A program made the translations under genes and the position numbers. Shown here in pieces: positions 31,901 through 39,135 of a stretch of 47,757 nucleotides of DNA (its first letter is position 1; the number at the start of each line of letters is the position of its first letter). The DNA comes from an uncultured Oscillospiraceae bacterium (GTDB lineage Bacteria > Bacillota > Clostridia > Oscillospirales > Ruminococcaceae): NCBI GenBank assembly GCA_949291395.1, contig CASEVW010000063.1:1-47757 (forward strand), given 5' to 3'. A model generated the notes under the pieces. The model saw only the letters and a program-made list of their open reading frames with translations. It was not told where the DNA came from and did not search any database.

Positions 31901-32025
31901 TCGCCAACTACTACTTCATCCTGATCGGTGAAGGAATCGTTGCCTCCGGTCTGATCGCCTGGGGCGTGGTTGCTATCGTCCGCCGCTGGAAGAAGGAAAA
32001 GCACCGCAAGCAGGCAAAGACATAA
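28924..32025 (+). CDS. Membrane-anchored glycoside hydrolase family 3 enzyme, permuted domain order
   Basis: A 1033-residue protein with a membrane helix at about 13-36 and another at about 996-1020, so the catalytic part should be held outside the cell by both ends. After the first helix comes the GH3 C-terminal-type alpha/beta domain (about 80-350: DLLAGGTGSGVST, VEAAVFYDEGIYVGYKYYETR, YPFGYGLSYT), then a fibronectin-III-like domain (about 390-500), then the GH3 TIM-barrel domain (about 640-960) with GRNFEYYSEDG, KHF (K817, H818) and nucleophile D921 in VITDYDNGG. The order is reversed relative to most GH3 enzymes. It is probably a beta-glucosidase or beta-xylosidase. AAGGAGG precedes the ATG. 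Codon use is less GC-rich than neighbours. Confidence 0.92.
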   Translation: MAKDKKKKLSAKALTAILTPLLAILLAFSIALSIITTSMYDLVLRDIFGETDFASSSAANGVDAAYYTREITDSEALQAAEQEFTRKAGAEGFVLLYNNSENGKGLPVAAGSKLSLFSASSVDLLAGGTGSGVSTISSDMRTALLEQGFEVNESLWKFYTDNHSTYTRGGGAIMYGGAEDWSINEAPISAIPDTAKQEAEGTIPIFFIARTGGEGRDLGRYMGNWTDIEEDRDKHYLEPDSVELGVIQYLNDNFDNVILVVNTNNAFELGWVENYPNISAVLWAPGAGGDTCRSIADVLSGNVNPSGHLVDTFAYDLFSSPAMQNMGDMMMVNGGSDVEAAVFYDEGIYVGYKYYETRYFDKTLEQGNAGDYDYSQTVQYPFGYGLSYTTFQWSDFTMSEMDANGDIQVSVTVTNTGLVAGRDVVQLYLNSPYTEYDKQNHIEKASASLVGFEKTGELAPGQSETITITVNKKDFISYDDVQAKTYILEAGDYLLTAASNAHTANNNFLAYAGVESDGLFGTPDASFVGCWTYNYTDNGGVDNVTYATSATGAEITNQFDHASYDELTPRTQYLTRQDWVGTFPTTHGTQDNQRKSEFSEKNGYTWEVEVSDEIKAAIQAKGAEASLNPMTEEEAAALDGTYGNGGDLELIDFRGRDFDEVEAEGGWDALIDQMDATELENIVRNGGYQTLASSNAGKPRAIDYDGPSGLNEGGITHEPYSLTYPCATNLAASWDRNNSYLHGYYVGEDALAADGNWGNHTYIGLISGWYAPAMNIHRTPFAGRNFEYYSEDGFMSGELALQAASACAEKGVYAYIKHFALNDQENHRSHVATFSNEQAIREIYLKPFQTCIEERPTTEILVQQYDDATDSFTQTTTEIPAVMAVMSAFNRVGCTWSGGDYNLLTGVLRNEWDFDGTVITDYDNGGVMDTEQCIRAGGDLKLTGYEVDAPLDITNPASRYFARQALKHILYTTVNSNAMNGIVHGTSVGELPFANYYFILIGEGIVASGLIAWGVVAIVRRWKKEKHRKQAKT

Positions 32026-32075
32026 TTTCCTCCGTTTTTTCGCACAGACAGTGAAAAACAATTCTCCATTCCTGC

Positions 32076-32113
32076 AAAAAAGGAGTCTTCTCGCCCGGGA
32101 AGGCTCCTTTTTC
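32076..32113. terminator. Bidirectional terminator after the GH3 gene
   Basis: A near-perfect 14-bp stem pairs 32077-32090 with 32099-32112, A-rich on the left and T-rich on the right. It serves the convergent GH3 and GNAT-MnmM genes. Confidence 0.82.
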
Positions 32114-32132
32114 TATTTGCTTTGCAGGGGCT

Positions 32133-32999
32133 TTACCAGCCTCCTTTTTTCAGCACAAAGCAAGGCAGGGGCGCGCTCTCGGCCCAGTTGGCAAATTCGC
32201 ACACCAGCACCGTGTATTCCGTGAGGGGCAGGCTGCGGAAAAAGGCCAGCAGGCTCTCTTTTTCCCCGCTGCCGTTGGAGCCGCCGCTGTACAGGCAGGC
32301 GGTGAGCACCCCGCCGGGGCGCAGGGCCGCAAGCGCCGCCTGCACCGCCGGCAGGCTGCTTTTGGGGGTGGTGAAGAGGCTGTGGTCCCCGCCCGGCAGA
32401 TACCCGAAGTTGAACATGACGCAGTCCGCCGTGCCCGGGGCCACGAATTCGCCCAGCCGGGCGTGATCCGCCTGCACCGCCTTGCCGATGCCCGCCAGCC
32501 CCTGGGCAGCCAGCCGGGCGTTGGTGTTCTCCACCGCCTGCCGCTGCACATCCAGCGCCAGCACCTTGCCTTCCGGCCCGGCCAGGCGGCACAAAAATTC
32601 CGTGTCGCCCCCGTTGCCGCAGGTGGCGTCCACAAAAAAGCCGCCGGGCAGAAGCCTTGCCTTCAAAAATGCCTGGGTCAGGCCCACGGCGGTGGGGTCA
32701 GGCCTGCGGCGGCGCACCCACTGCCCGCCCGCCGGGGAAAAGCCGAATTTTTCCGCCAGCGCCCGGCCCGCCTCGCTGTCGGGCGGCGGCAGAAGATGCA
32801 GGCTTTCGGTCTTATAGCCGCCGGTGGCCTTGAGCACCTGTTTTAACAAAAATGTGCCGTATCCTTTTTGCCGCCAGGCCGGGTCGATCTCCAGCGCGCG
32901 GATGCGTGTGCCCTCCTCTTCGGCGGCGCAGACGCACCGCCCCACAAGCTGGTTTTCCTTATATAACAGGAATGTTTCTCCCTGCTGTTTTACCTGCAT
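32133..32999 (-). CDS. GNAT acetyltransferase-MnmM (YtqB) tRNA methyltransferase fusion
   Basis: A 288-residue two-domain protein. Residues about 1-95 form a small GNAT domain with the acetyl-CoA loop RQKGYG (43-48) after the ALEIDPAW strand. Residues about 102-288 are a YtqB/MnmM-type SAM methyltransferase with DATCGNGGDT (124-133), FNFGYLPGGDH and a C-terminal VCEFANW. MnmM makes the last methylation of mnm5s2U at tRNA wobble position 34 in Firmicutes. The ATG at 32999 is preferred over a TTG at 33020, which would sit in the ribosome binding region. The fused GNAT may modify the same base or just be a protein N-acetyltransferase. Confidence 0.85.
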   Translation of the reverse strand: MQVKQQGETFLLYKENQLVGRCVCAAEEEGTRIRALEIDPAWRQKGYGTFLLKQVLKATGGYKTESLHLLPPPDSEAGRALAEKFGFSPAGGQWVRRRRPDPTAVGLTQAFLKARLLPGGFFVDATCGNGGDTEFLCRLAGPEGKVLALDVQRQAVENTNARLAAQGLAGIGKAVQADHARLGEFVAPGTADCVMFNFGYLPGGDHSLFTTPKSSLPAVQAALAALRPGGVLTACLYSGGSNGSGEKESLLAFFRSLPLTEYTVLVCEFANWAESAPLPCFVLKKGGW

Positions 33000-33101
33000 G
33001 CCATTGCCCTGCCTTTCCAAATATGGTATCCTTAATAAAGACTCTGCCCTTGGTGTCCCGGCATCTTCCCGCCGGGCAAACCATACACATTATACATGGA
33101 T

Positions 33102-33130
33102 TTCACATTTTTTTCACCCGGCCATAAAAT
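33102..33130 (+). promoter_or_regulatory. Sigma-A-type promoter of htrA
   Basis: -35 TTCACA (33102-33107), 17-bp spacer, -10 TAAAAT (33125-33130), each one base from consensus. A 120-base leader follows; I see no CtsR or CssR-like repeat there. Confidence 0.7.
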
Positions 33131-33255
33131 GTTTTTCACGCCCACTGGGTAAACTGATACCAGAACGATAAACAAGGGCCGCAAGAGCGGCGTTCCCCCT
33201 TTTGGACAAAGCGCCCCGGACCCTTTGCAGCTTAGATTTGAAAGGAAGATAGATC

Positions 33256-34539
33256 ATGGAAAACAAATGGGAATACGATTACTCGGGCAGCTACCCGGGC
33301 GGTTACAACAACAACTCCGCACCTTACACCCCCATCACCCCCACCGGTGATCCCGCCATGGGCCAGAACCCCATGGGGCCTGATCCCATGGGCCCCGGCG
33401 CGCCGGAACCCCCCAAGATGAAAAAGAGCCACCCCCGCCTGAAAAAGGTGGGCGCCGGCGCCCTGGCCCTGCTGCTGGTGGCCGGCGTGAGCTTCGGCGG
33501 CGGCTATGCGGGCTTCTATGTGGCCGATAAGACCAGCAGCGCCCGCATCGTTTACCAGAGCGCCAACTCCACCGGCACCGCCACCGGCACCGACATCTCC
33601 AACTCCGACGGCCTGGTGGGCGTGATCAACGCCATCACCCCCAGCGTGGTGGAGATCACCACCGAGCAGATGGTCACCACCAGCTACGGCTTCTGGGGCG
33701 GCCAGCAGATCGTGAGCGGCGCGGGCAGCGGCGTGATCTACACCGCCGACGGCTACATCATCACCAACAACCATGTGGTGGAAGGCGCCCAGCAGATCAC
33801 CGTGAAACTGAACGACGGCACCACCTATCCCGCCACCCTGGTGGGTGCGGATTCCCAAAGCGACATCGCGGTGATCAAGATCGACGCTACCGGCCTGACC
33901 CCCGCCGTTTTGGGCGACTCGGACACCGTGTCCATCGGTGAGACCGCCATCGCCGTGGGCAACCCCAGCAACCTGGGCGTCACCTCCACCGACGGCATCA
34001 TCAGCGCTTTGAACCGCAGCGTCACCGTTGAGGGCAACACCATGAACCTGATGCAGACCAGCGCCGCCATCAGCCCGGGCAACTCCGGCGGCGGCCTGTT
34101 CAACGCCCGCGGCGAGCTGATCGGCATCGTGAACGCCAAAAACGCTGACGAGAACGCCGAGGGCCTGGGCTTTGCCATCCCCATCAACACCGCCAAGCAG
34201 GTGGCCCAGGACCTGATCGAAAACGGCTACGTGACCGGCCGGCCCGCACTGGGCATCACCGTGATCAGCATCACCGACGCCCAGACCGCCATGCAGTACG
34301 GCGTTTCCACTCCGGGCGCCTATGTGCAGAGCGTGACCGAGGGCAGCGGCGCTGACGCCGCCGGCATGCAGCCCGGCGACCGCATCGTGAGCGTGGGCAC
34401 CAAGACCGTGGTCACCGCCACCGACGTGACCAACGCTTTGCGGGATTACTCCGCCGGCGACACCGTGCAGGTGCAGGTGGACCGGGGCGGCGAGCTGATC
34501 ACCCTGGACGTGGTGCTGGGTGAGCGCACCCAGGGCTGA
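33256..34539 (+). CDS. htrA: HtrA/DegP-like S1C serine protease
   Basis: A 427-residue membrane-anchored quality-control protease. Residues 1-63 are a cytoplasmic Tyr/Asn/Pro/Met-rich segment with MG(Q/P)xPMG repeats, about 65-90 is a membrane helix, about 115-305 is the trypsin-like domain with catalytic H173 (NNHVV), D203 (SDIAVI) and S277 (GNSGGG), and about 320-420 is a single PDZ domain. It should degrade or refold damaged exported proteins. GGAAGATAG precedes the ATG. A promoter and a strong terminator make it monocistronic. Confidence 0.95.
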   Translation: MENKWEYDYSGSYPGGYNNNSAPYTPITPTGDPAMGQNPMGPDPMGPGAPEPPKMKKSHPRLKKVGAGALALLLVAGVSFGGGYAGFYVADKTSSARIVYQSANSTGTATGTDISNSDGLVGVINAITPSVVEITTEQMVTTSYGFWGGQQIVSGAGSGVIYTADGYIITNNHVVEGAQQITVKLNDGTTYPATLVGADSQSDIAVIKIDATGLTPAVLGDSDTVSIGETAIAVGNPSNLGVTSTDGIISALNRSVTVEGNTMNLMQTSAAISPGNSGGGLFNARGELIGIVNAKNADENAEGLGFAIPINTAKQVAQDLIENGYVTGRPALGITVISITDAQTAMQYGVSTPGAYVQSVTEGSGADAAGMQPGDRIVSVGTKTVVTATDVTNALRDYSAGDTVQVQVDRGGELITLDVVLGERTQG

Positions 34540-34620
34540 GGCCCCTTTTCCCCTTTTGCTTTGCCCCCGCCGCCGTGGGGTGAAGATAAACTCCTCATTT
34601 TCATAAAGCAAGCAAGCACG

Positions 34621-34668
34621 GAAGACCCGTGGCTCCACCCCCGGAGCCACGGGTCTTCTCTATTTTTT
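34621..34668 (+). terminator. Strong rho-independent terminator after htrA
   Basis: A perfect 16-bp stem pairs 34621-34636 with 34643-34658 around a 6-base loop, followed by TATTTTTT. Confidence 0.92.
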
Positions 34669-34703
34669 AGGAAAAATGCCGCCCCGGCATTTGCCTTTTT
34701 GCA

Positions 34704-34732
34704 TTGACGGACGGCGCCGTGCGTACTATGAT
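34704..34732 (+). promoter_or_regulatory. Sigma-A-type promoter of cysE
   Basis: -35 TTGACG (34704-34709), 17-bp spacer, -10 TATGAT (34727-34732). The 87-base leader shows no T-box or other riboswitch that I can recognise. Confidence 0.75.
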
Positions 34733-34818
34733 AGAGATAATTCCTATTTTATTACCCGGAAAATACGCCGGGCCGTTCCCCAAAAGCGGCCCGCTTTGCC
34801 AAAGAAAGGACTCATCCC

Positions 34819-35730
34819 ATGAACCAGATCAAACACCAGGCCATTCTGGAGACCATCCAGGGCCTGAACCAGAACTACCACAGCCACGAGCTGCTCACCC
34901 TGAAACAGGGCATGGAGCTGCCCAGCCGCAAGGCGGTCATCGACGTTTTGCGGGCCCTGAAAGAGATCCTCTTCCCCGGCTATTACGGGCCGGAGAGCCG
35001 CCTGGGGGATTTTTCCGACCACTACGCCGGTTACCGGCTGGACCGGCTGTACGACGACCTGCGCAGCCTGATCGCCACCGCCCTGCTGTACGAGTGCGGC
35101 CACGAGGGCTGCCAGCTGCACACCGATCCCCGGGCGGACGAAGTCTGCGCCGCCTTTTTCAAAAAGCTGCCCCTGATCCAGCAGCTGCTGCTCAAGGACG
35201 TGCAGGCGGGCTTTGACGGCGACCCCGCCGCCAAAAGCCGGGAGGAGATCATCTTCTGCTATCCGGGCTTTTACGCCATCTACATCTACCGCATCGCCCA
35301 CGAGCTGTACCAGCAGAACGTGCCCTACCTGCCCCGCATCATGAGCGAATACGCCCACAGCAGCACCGGCATCGACATCAATCCGGGGGCCCAGATCGGG
35401 GAATACTTCTTCATCGACCACGGCACCGGCGTGGTCATCGGCGAGACCTGCGTCATCGGCGACCATGTGAAGCTGTACCAGGGGGTCACCCTGGGGGCGC
35501 TGTCCACCCGGGGCGGCCAGCAGCTCACCGGCGTGAAGCGCCACCCCACCGTCTGCGACCACGTGACCATCTATTCCGGCGCTTCGGTGCTGGGGGGCGA
35601 GACGGTGATCGGCGAGAACACCACCATCGGCGGCGGCACCTTCATCACCGAATCGGTGCCCGCCAACAGCCGGGTGCTGGCAAAGCGCCCCGAGCACACG
35701 GTGAAATCCCCCTCGGACAAAGCGGACTGA
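34819..35730 (+). CDS. cysE: Serine O-acetyltransferase (EpsC-type CysE)
   Basis: A 303-residue enzyme that makes O-acetyl-L-serine from serine and acetyl-CoA, the first step of cysteine synthesis. The N-terminal 180 residues are helical, and about 190-295 form the left-handed beta-helix with hexapeptide repeats: [20 protein letters not shown] with the catalytic Asp-His pair, [20 protein letters not shown], and [20 protein letters not shown]. The long N-terminal region matches the EpsC subtype found in Firmicutes. AAGAAAGGA precedes the ATG. The gene has its own promoter and terminator. No cysK is adjacent. Confidence 0.95.
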   Translation: MNQIKHQAILETIQGLNQNYHSHELLTLKQGMELPSRKAVIDVLRALKEILFPGYYGPESRLGDFSDHYAGYRLDRLYDDLRSLIATALLYECGHEGCQLHTDPRADEVCAAFFKKLPLIQQLLLKDVQAGFDGDPAAKSREEIIFCYPGFYAIYIYRIAHELYQQNVPYLPRIMSEYAHSSTGIDINPGAQIGEYFFIDHGTGVVIGETCVIGDHVKLYQGVTLGALSTRGGQQLTGVKRHPTVCDHVTIYSGASVLGGETVIGENTTIGGGTFITESVPANSRVLAKRPEHTVKSPSDKAD

Positions 35731-35745
35731 CCGCTTTCAAGCAAA

Positions 35746-35795
35746 ACAAGGCCGCATGCCTGCTGAAAAGCAGGCCTGCGGCCTTGTTGTTTTTT
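35746..35795. terminator. Bidirectional terminator between cysE and the EamA gene
   Basis: A 19-bp stem with one mismatched pair joins 35746-35764 to 35769-35787 around GAAA, followed by TGTTTTTTG. The left flank gives TTTTGC on the minus strand. Confidence 0.9.
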
Positions 35796-35796
35796 G

Positions 35797-36231
35797 TTAC
35801 AGGATCAGCACAAAGGTGCCCGCCGTAATGAGAAGGCCCCCCAGCACCGACTGCCAGGTGAGCTGCTCTTTCAGGATGACGAACGCCAGGATCATGCTGA
35901 TCACCACGCTGGACTTGTCGATGGGCACCACCTTGCTGGCCTCCCCCATCTGCAACGCCCGGTAGTAAAACAGCCAGGAAAGCCCGGTGGCGATGCCGGA
36001 CAGCACCAAAAACAGCCAGGAGCGGGCGCCGATGTTGGGGATCTGCTTTTGTACCCCGGTGAGGAACACCAGGCCCCAGGCCATCACCAACACCACCGCC
36101 GTGCGGATGGCCGTTGCCAGGTTGGAGTCCACGCCGCTGATGCCGATCTTTGCCAGGATCGAGGTGAGCGCCGCAAACAGCGCCGACAGCAGCGCATACA
36201 CCACCCAAAGGGAATTGTCCGGCTGGTTCAT
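35797..36231 (-). CDS. Single-domain EamA/DMT-type membrane transporter
   Basis: A 144-residue protein with five hydrophobic helices covering one EamA domain, about half the size of a full two-domain drug/metabolite transporter; it should dimerise. Seen: ALLSALFAALTSILAKIGI, then VDSNLATAIRTAVVLVMAW, and the end VLGGLLITAGTFVLIL. The ATG at 36231 is preferred, as GAGGAG lies 9 bases upstream; an ATG at 36240 abuts that site. It follows the nitroreductase gene by 19 bases and probably shares its transcript. Confidence 0.88.
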   Translation of the reverse strand: MNQPDNSLWVVYALLSALFAALTSILAKIGISGVDSNLATAIRTAVVLVMAWGLVFLTGVQKQIPNIGARSWLFLVLSGIATGLSWLFYYRALQMGEASKVVPIDKSSVVISMILAFVILKEQLTWQSVLGGLLITAGTFVLIL

Positions 36232-36250
36232 GCAAACCATCTCCTCGCTT

Positions 36251-36994
36251 TTATTTCAAAAAGTCTTTCAGATACTCCGCCGCGCTGCGGCTCATTTCCC
36301 GGGAAAAATCGCTGTCGTACTTGCGCTTTTCAAAGGCCTGCACCCAGGCATCAAAATCAAAGGTCTCATTGCCGTCCCGGGCGGCCCGCTCTTCCAGCGC
36401 TGCCCGGTGCTCCTGGGGCGTGCGCTTGGGGTAGGCGTTTTCCGCCACGAGGTATTTTTTGGCAAAACGGGCGGGCTTTCTGCGCTGCTGCTGGCTGCGG
36501 GCAGGCCAGCCGATCACCAGCATGGCCGCCGGCACCACCCCTTCGGGCAGCTCCAGCTCCTGGCAGACCTGCTCCTTGTTCTCCAAAATGTCCCCGATGT
36601 AGCAGCTGGCAAGGCCTAAGCTCTCGGCGGCGATGACCACGTTCTGGGCGGCGATGCAGGCATCCGCCACCGCCAGCAGCAGGTCCCCCGCGCCGGCGGA
36701 CCGGGGCTGGCAGCCCGCCTCCCGGTACACCTGGGGCCAGCGGGCGCAGTCCGCCAAAAAGACCAGCACCACCGGGGCGGTGACGATGAAGGGCTGGTGG
36801 TCGCACAGTTCGGCCAGCTTCGCCTTGCGCTCCGGGTCGGTGATGTCCAAAATGGTATACAGCTGCTGGCACCCCGCCGAGGGAGCGGCAAAGGCTGCCT
36901 GGAACAGCTGCTCTTTGTATCCCGCGGAGACCGGCAGGTCCAAAAAGACCCGCGCGCTTTTGCGGTCATGGATGCTTTTCAAGGTTGGGTTCAT
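36251..36994 (-). CDS. Nitroreductase-family FMN oxidoreductase
   Basis: A 247-residue protein with the nitroreductase fold: DRKSARVF (FMN-binding Arg/Ser) near residues 10-17, PSAGCQQLY, a central SLGLASCYIGDI (NfrA/FrxA-type), and a C-terminal RAARDGN and KYDSDF tail with EMSRSAAEYLKDF, common in NfrA2-like members. It would reduce nitro- or quinone-like compounds with NAD(P)H. The ATG at 36994 follows AAGGAGG by 7 bases. It heads a two-gene transcript with the EamA transporter; an extended -10 promoter lies at 37075-37083. Confidence 0.92.
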   Translation of the reverse strand: MNPTLKSIHDRKSARVFLDLPVSAGYKEQLFQAAFAAPSAGCQQLYTILDITDPERKAKLAELCDHQPFIVTAPVVLVFLADCARWPQVYREAGCQPRSAGAGDLLLAVADACIAAQNVVIAAESLGLASCYIGDILENKEQVCQELELPEGVVPAAMLVIGWPARSQQQRRKPARFAKKYLVAENAYPKRTPQEHRAALEERAARDGNETFDFDAWVQAFEKRKYDSDFSREMSRSAAEYLKDFLK

Positions 36995-37074
36995 GGAATG
37001 GCCTCCTTCGCCCGGCCCGGGCACGCTTTGCCAAATTCACATTTCCCTGCGGGCCGGTTTGTTGTGTTGCCTTG

Positions 37075-37083
37075 ATTATAACA
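37075..37083 (-). promoter_or_regulatory. Extended -10 promoter of the nitroreductase operon
   Basis: TGTTATAAT on the minus strand is a perfect extended -10, about 80 bases before the gene. No good -35 is visible. Confidence 0.55.
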
Positions 37084-37150
37084 CGTTTTCGCCTTTCCGC
37101 TTCTCTTTTTCACAAAATTTTTCCATTCCAAAGCGAACTTTTGCCCTGTT

Positions 37151-38425
37151 TTACTCGTAGCGCAGCGCCTCGATGGGATCCAGCTTGGCGGCTTTGTTGG
37201 CCGGATAGTAGCCAAAAAACACGCCGATGGCCATGGAAAAGCCCACCGCCACCAGCACGGTGGCAAAGTTGATGCGGGCAGGCGCGCCGATGAGGGTCGC
37301 GCCCAGGCTGCCCAAACCGCAGCCCGCCAGAATGCCCAGGGCCCCGCCCACCAGGCAGATGATCACCGACTCCACGATGAACTGGGTGCGGATGGCGCTG
37401 TTGGTGGCACCCAGCGCCTTGCGGATGCCGATCTCCCGGGTACGCTCGGTGATGCTCACCAGCATGATGTTCATTACGCCGATGCCGCCCACCAGAAGGC
37501 TGATGCCCGCGATGACGCCGATGGCGATGGAGATGGTATCCAGCACCTGGGTGATGGTGCTCATCTCGTTTTTCAGGTTGTAGGCTTCCACCCTGAACTG
37601 GGCGTTGTTTTTGTAATAGCTCTGCTCGAAAAACTGCTCGCTCCGGACCTCAAACGCCGCTGTGTCCACCCCGGCGGCGGGGGCCACCTCGCACCAGAAA
37701 TAGCTGCCCTCGCTGACCCCGTTCAGTTCGTGGAAGGTGGTCAGGGGGATGTACAGCTGGGTCCGGGCGTCATCGCTCACGGTGGGTTTACCGCCCAAAA
37801 AGACACCCTGCATCTGATAGGTGTAGACGCCCACGATGGTGAACTCGTTCACACTGCCGTTGGCCTCGGTCACCTCCACCGGCTGGCCCAGAGCCGCCTG
37901 CGCGTCGCCGCCGAACAGCCGTTTCACCAGCAGGTCGCTCACCACCGCCACCTTCCGCCGGCCGTCCTGATCATTCTGGGTGAGCAGGCGGCCCGCCGCA
38001 AGGCTGACCCGGTCCAGGTCAAAAAAGCCTTGGTTTGCCCCAGTGGTGGTGATCTTTGCGGTCTGGCCCTGCCGCAGAGCGCTGCCGGGATCCTTGCTTT
38101 CAGTGAGCACGATGGCCCGGATCTGCTGGGCAAAGCGCTGCTGGTAGGCCGCCAGCATCTCGTCGGTAAGCAGGTCGCTGTCCTCATAGCTGTAGTTGTT
38201 TGCGTGCTCGCCGTTTTCGTCCGGCCTCGGGTCCACACTGAGCTGCAAGTTGTTGCCGCCCAGCGAAACCAGGCTGCTGCTTACCGAACTGGTGAGGGAA
38301 GAACCCACCGTGACGATGGCGATCACCGAGCCGATGCCGATGATGATGCCCAGCATGGTGAGCAGCGCCCGCATCTTGTTGCTGCGCAGGCCGTTCAGAG
38401 CCAGCTTCACATTCTCCCAGATCAT
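37151..38425 (-). CDS. MacB-type ABC permease (FtsX-like)
   Basis: A 424-residue permease with the MacB topology: one N-terminal helix (about 18-42), a large extracytoplasmic MacB_PCD domain (about 45-270), then three helices (about 285-410) including the FtsX signature region VGGIGVMNIMLVSITERTRE and IRKALGATNSAI. It couples ATP hydrolysis by the next-upstream ATPase to movements of the outer domain, exporting drugs, peptides or lipids. Its ATG overlaps the ATPase stop as ATGA (38422-38425). It is the last gene of a three-gene tripartite operon. Confidence 0.93.
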   Translation of the reverse strand: MIWENVKLALNGLRSNKMRALLTMLGIIIGIGSVIAIVTVGSSLTSSVSSSLVSLGGNNLQLSVDPRPDENGEHANNYSYEDSDLLTDEMLAAYQQRFAQQIRAIVLTESKDPGSALRQGQTAKITTTGANQGFFDLDRVSLAAGRLLTQNDQDGRRKVAVVSDLLVKRLFGGDAQAALGQPVEVTEANGSVNEFTIVGVYTYQMQGVFLGGKPTVSDDARTQLYIPLTTFHELNGVSEGSYFWCEVAPAAGVDTAAFEVRSEQFFEQSYYKNNAQFRVEAYNLKNEMSTITQVLDTISIAIGVIAGISLLVGGIGVMNIMLVSITERTREIGIRKALGATNSAIRTQFIVESVIICLVGGALGILAGCGLGSLGATLIGAPARINFATVLVAVGFSMAIGVFFGYYPANKAAKLDPIEALRYE

Positions 38426-39135
38426 GCGCCGCGCCCTCCTTTCGCCTCATGGATGATCCGCCCGTCCCGGATGGTGATGATCCGCTGGCACTCGGCGGCC
38501 AGCTCCTGGGAGTGGGTGATGAGCAGGATGGTCTTGCCCTGCTCTTTGTGCAGCTTGTGGAACAGGTCCATCACCACCCGGCCGGTGGCGGAGTCCAGCG
38601 CGCCGGTGGGTTCGTCCGCCAGCAGCACCGCCGGATCGTTGGCCATGGCCCGCGCGATGGCGACCCTCTGCTTCTGGCCGCCGGAAAGCTCGTTTGGCTG
38701 GTGACCCATCCGCTGTTCCATGCCCACCAGTTCCAGCAGCTGCCGGGCCCGGGCGGTGCGCTTTGCCCCGCTCACGCCGCCGTACAGCATGGGCAGCTCC
38801 ACATTTTTCACCGCGCTGGTGCGGGCGATCAGGTTGAAGGTCTGGAACACAAAGCCGATCTTGCGGCAGCGCAGGGAAGAGAGGGCACTGTCCGGTGCGG
38901 CGGTTATGTCGATGCCGTCCAGAATATAGCTGCCCTCGGTGGGTTTATCCAGCGCGCCGATGATGTTCATCAGGGTGGATTTGCCGCTGCCGGACTCGCC
39001 CACGATGGCCACAAATTCCCCCTCGTACACTTCCAGATCGATGCCGTGGAGGATCTCCAGTTCATTGGGCTGGCCGATGTAAAACCGTTTTACGATGTTA
39101 TGCAGCTGGATAATGGGCTTTTTTTCACCGGTCAT
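38422..39135 (-). CDS. MacB/LolD-type ABC ATPase
   Basis: A 237-residue ATPase with Walker A GESGSGKST (about 45-53), Q-loop VFQTFNLIART, signature LSGGQKQRVAIARA, Walker B VLLADEPTGALD, and H-loop LLITHSQELA. The LSGGQKQR plus NxIGALDKPTEGSY pattern places it in the MacB/LolD group. It works with the FtsX-like permease and the HlyD-like adaptor. It is ATGA-coupled to both neighbours (38422-38425 and 39132-39135), giving a tightly linked operon. Confidence 0.95.
   Translation of the reverse strand: MTGEKKPIIQLHNIVKRFYIGQPNELEILHGIDLEVYEGEFVAIVGESGSGKSTLMNIIGALDKPTEGSYILDGIDITAAPDSALSSLRCRKIGFVFQTFNLIARTSAVKNVELPMLYGGVSGAKRTARARQLLELVGMEQRMGHQPNELSGGQKQRVAIARAMANDPAVLLADEPTGALDSATGRVVMDLFHKLHKEQGKTILLITHSQELAAECQRIITIRDGRIIHEAKGGRGA

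Noticed and set aside
33000-33020. TTG start for the GNAT-MnmM gene 21 bases upstream
   Set aside because: It would place the initiation codon inside the purine-rich ribosome binding region; the ATG at 32999 fits the GNAT domain border.
34733-34818. Possible T-box or SAM-type riboswitch before cysE
   Set aside because: The leader is only about 85 bases and shows no T-box sequence, specifier stem or terminator/antiterminator pair.
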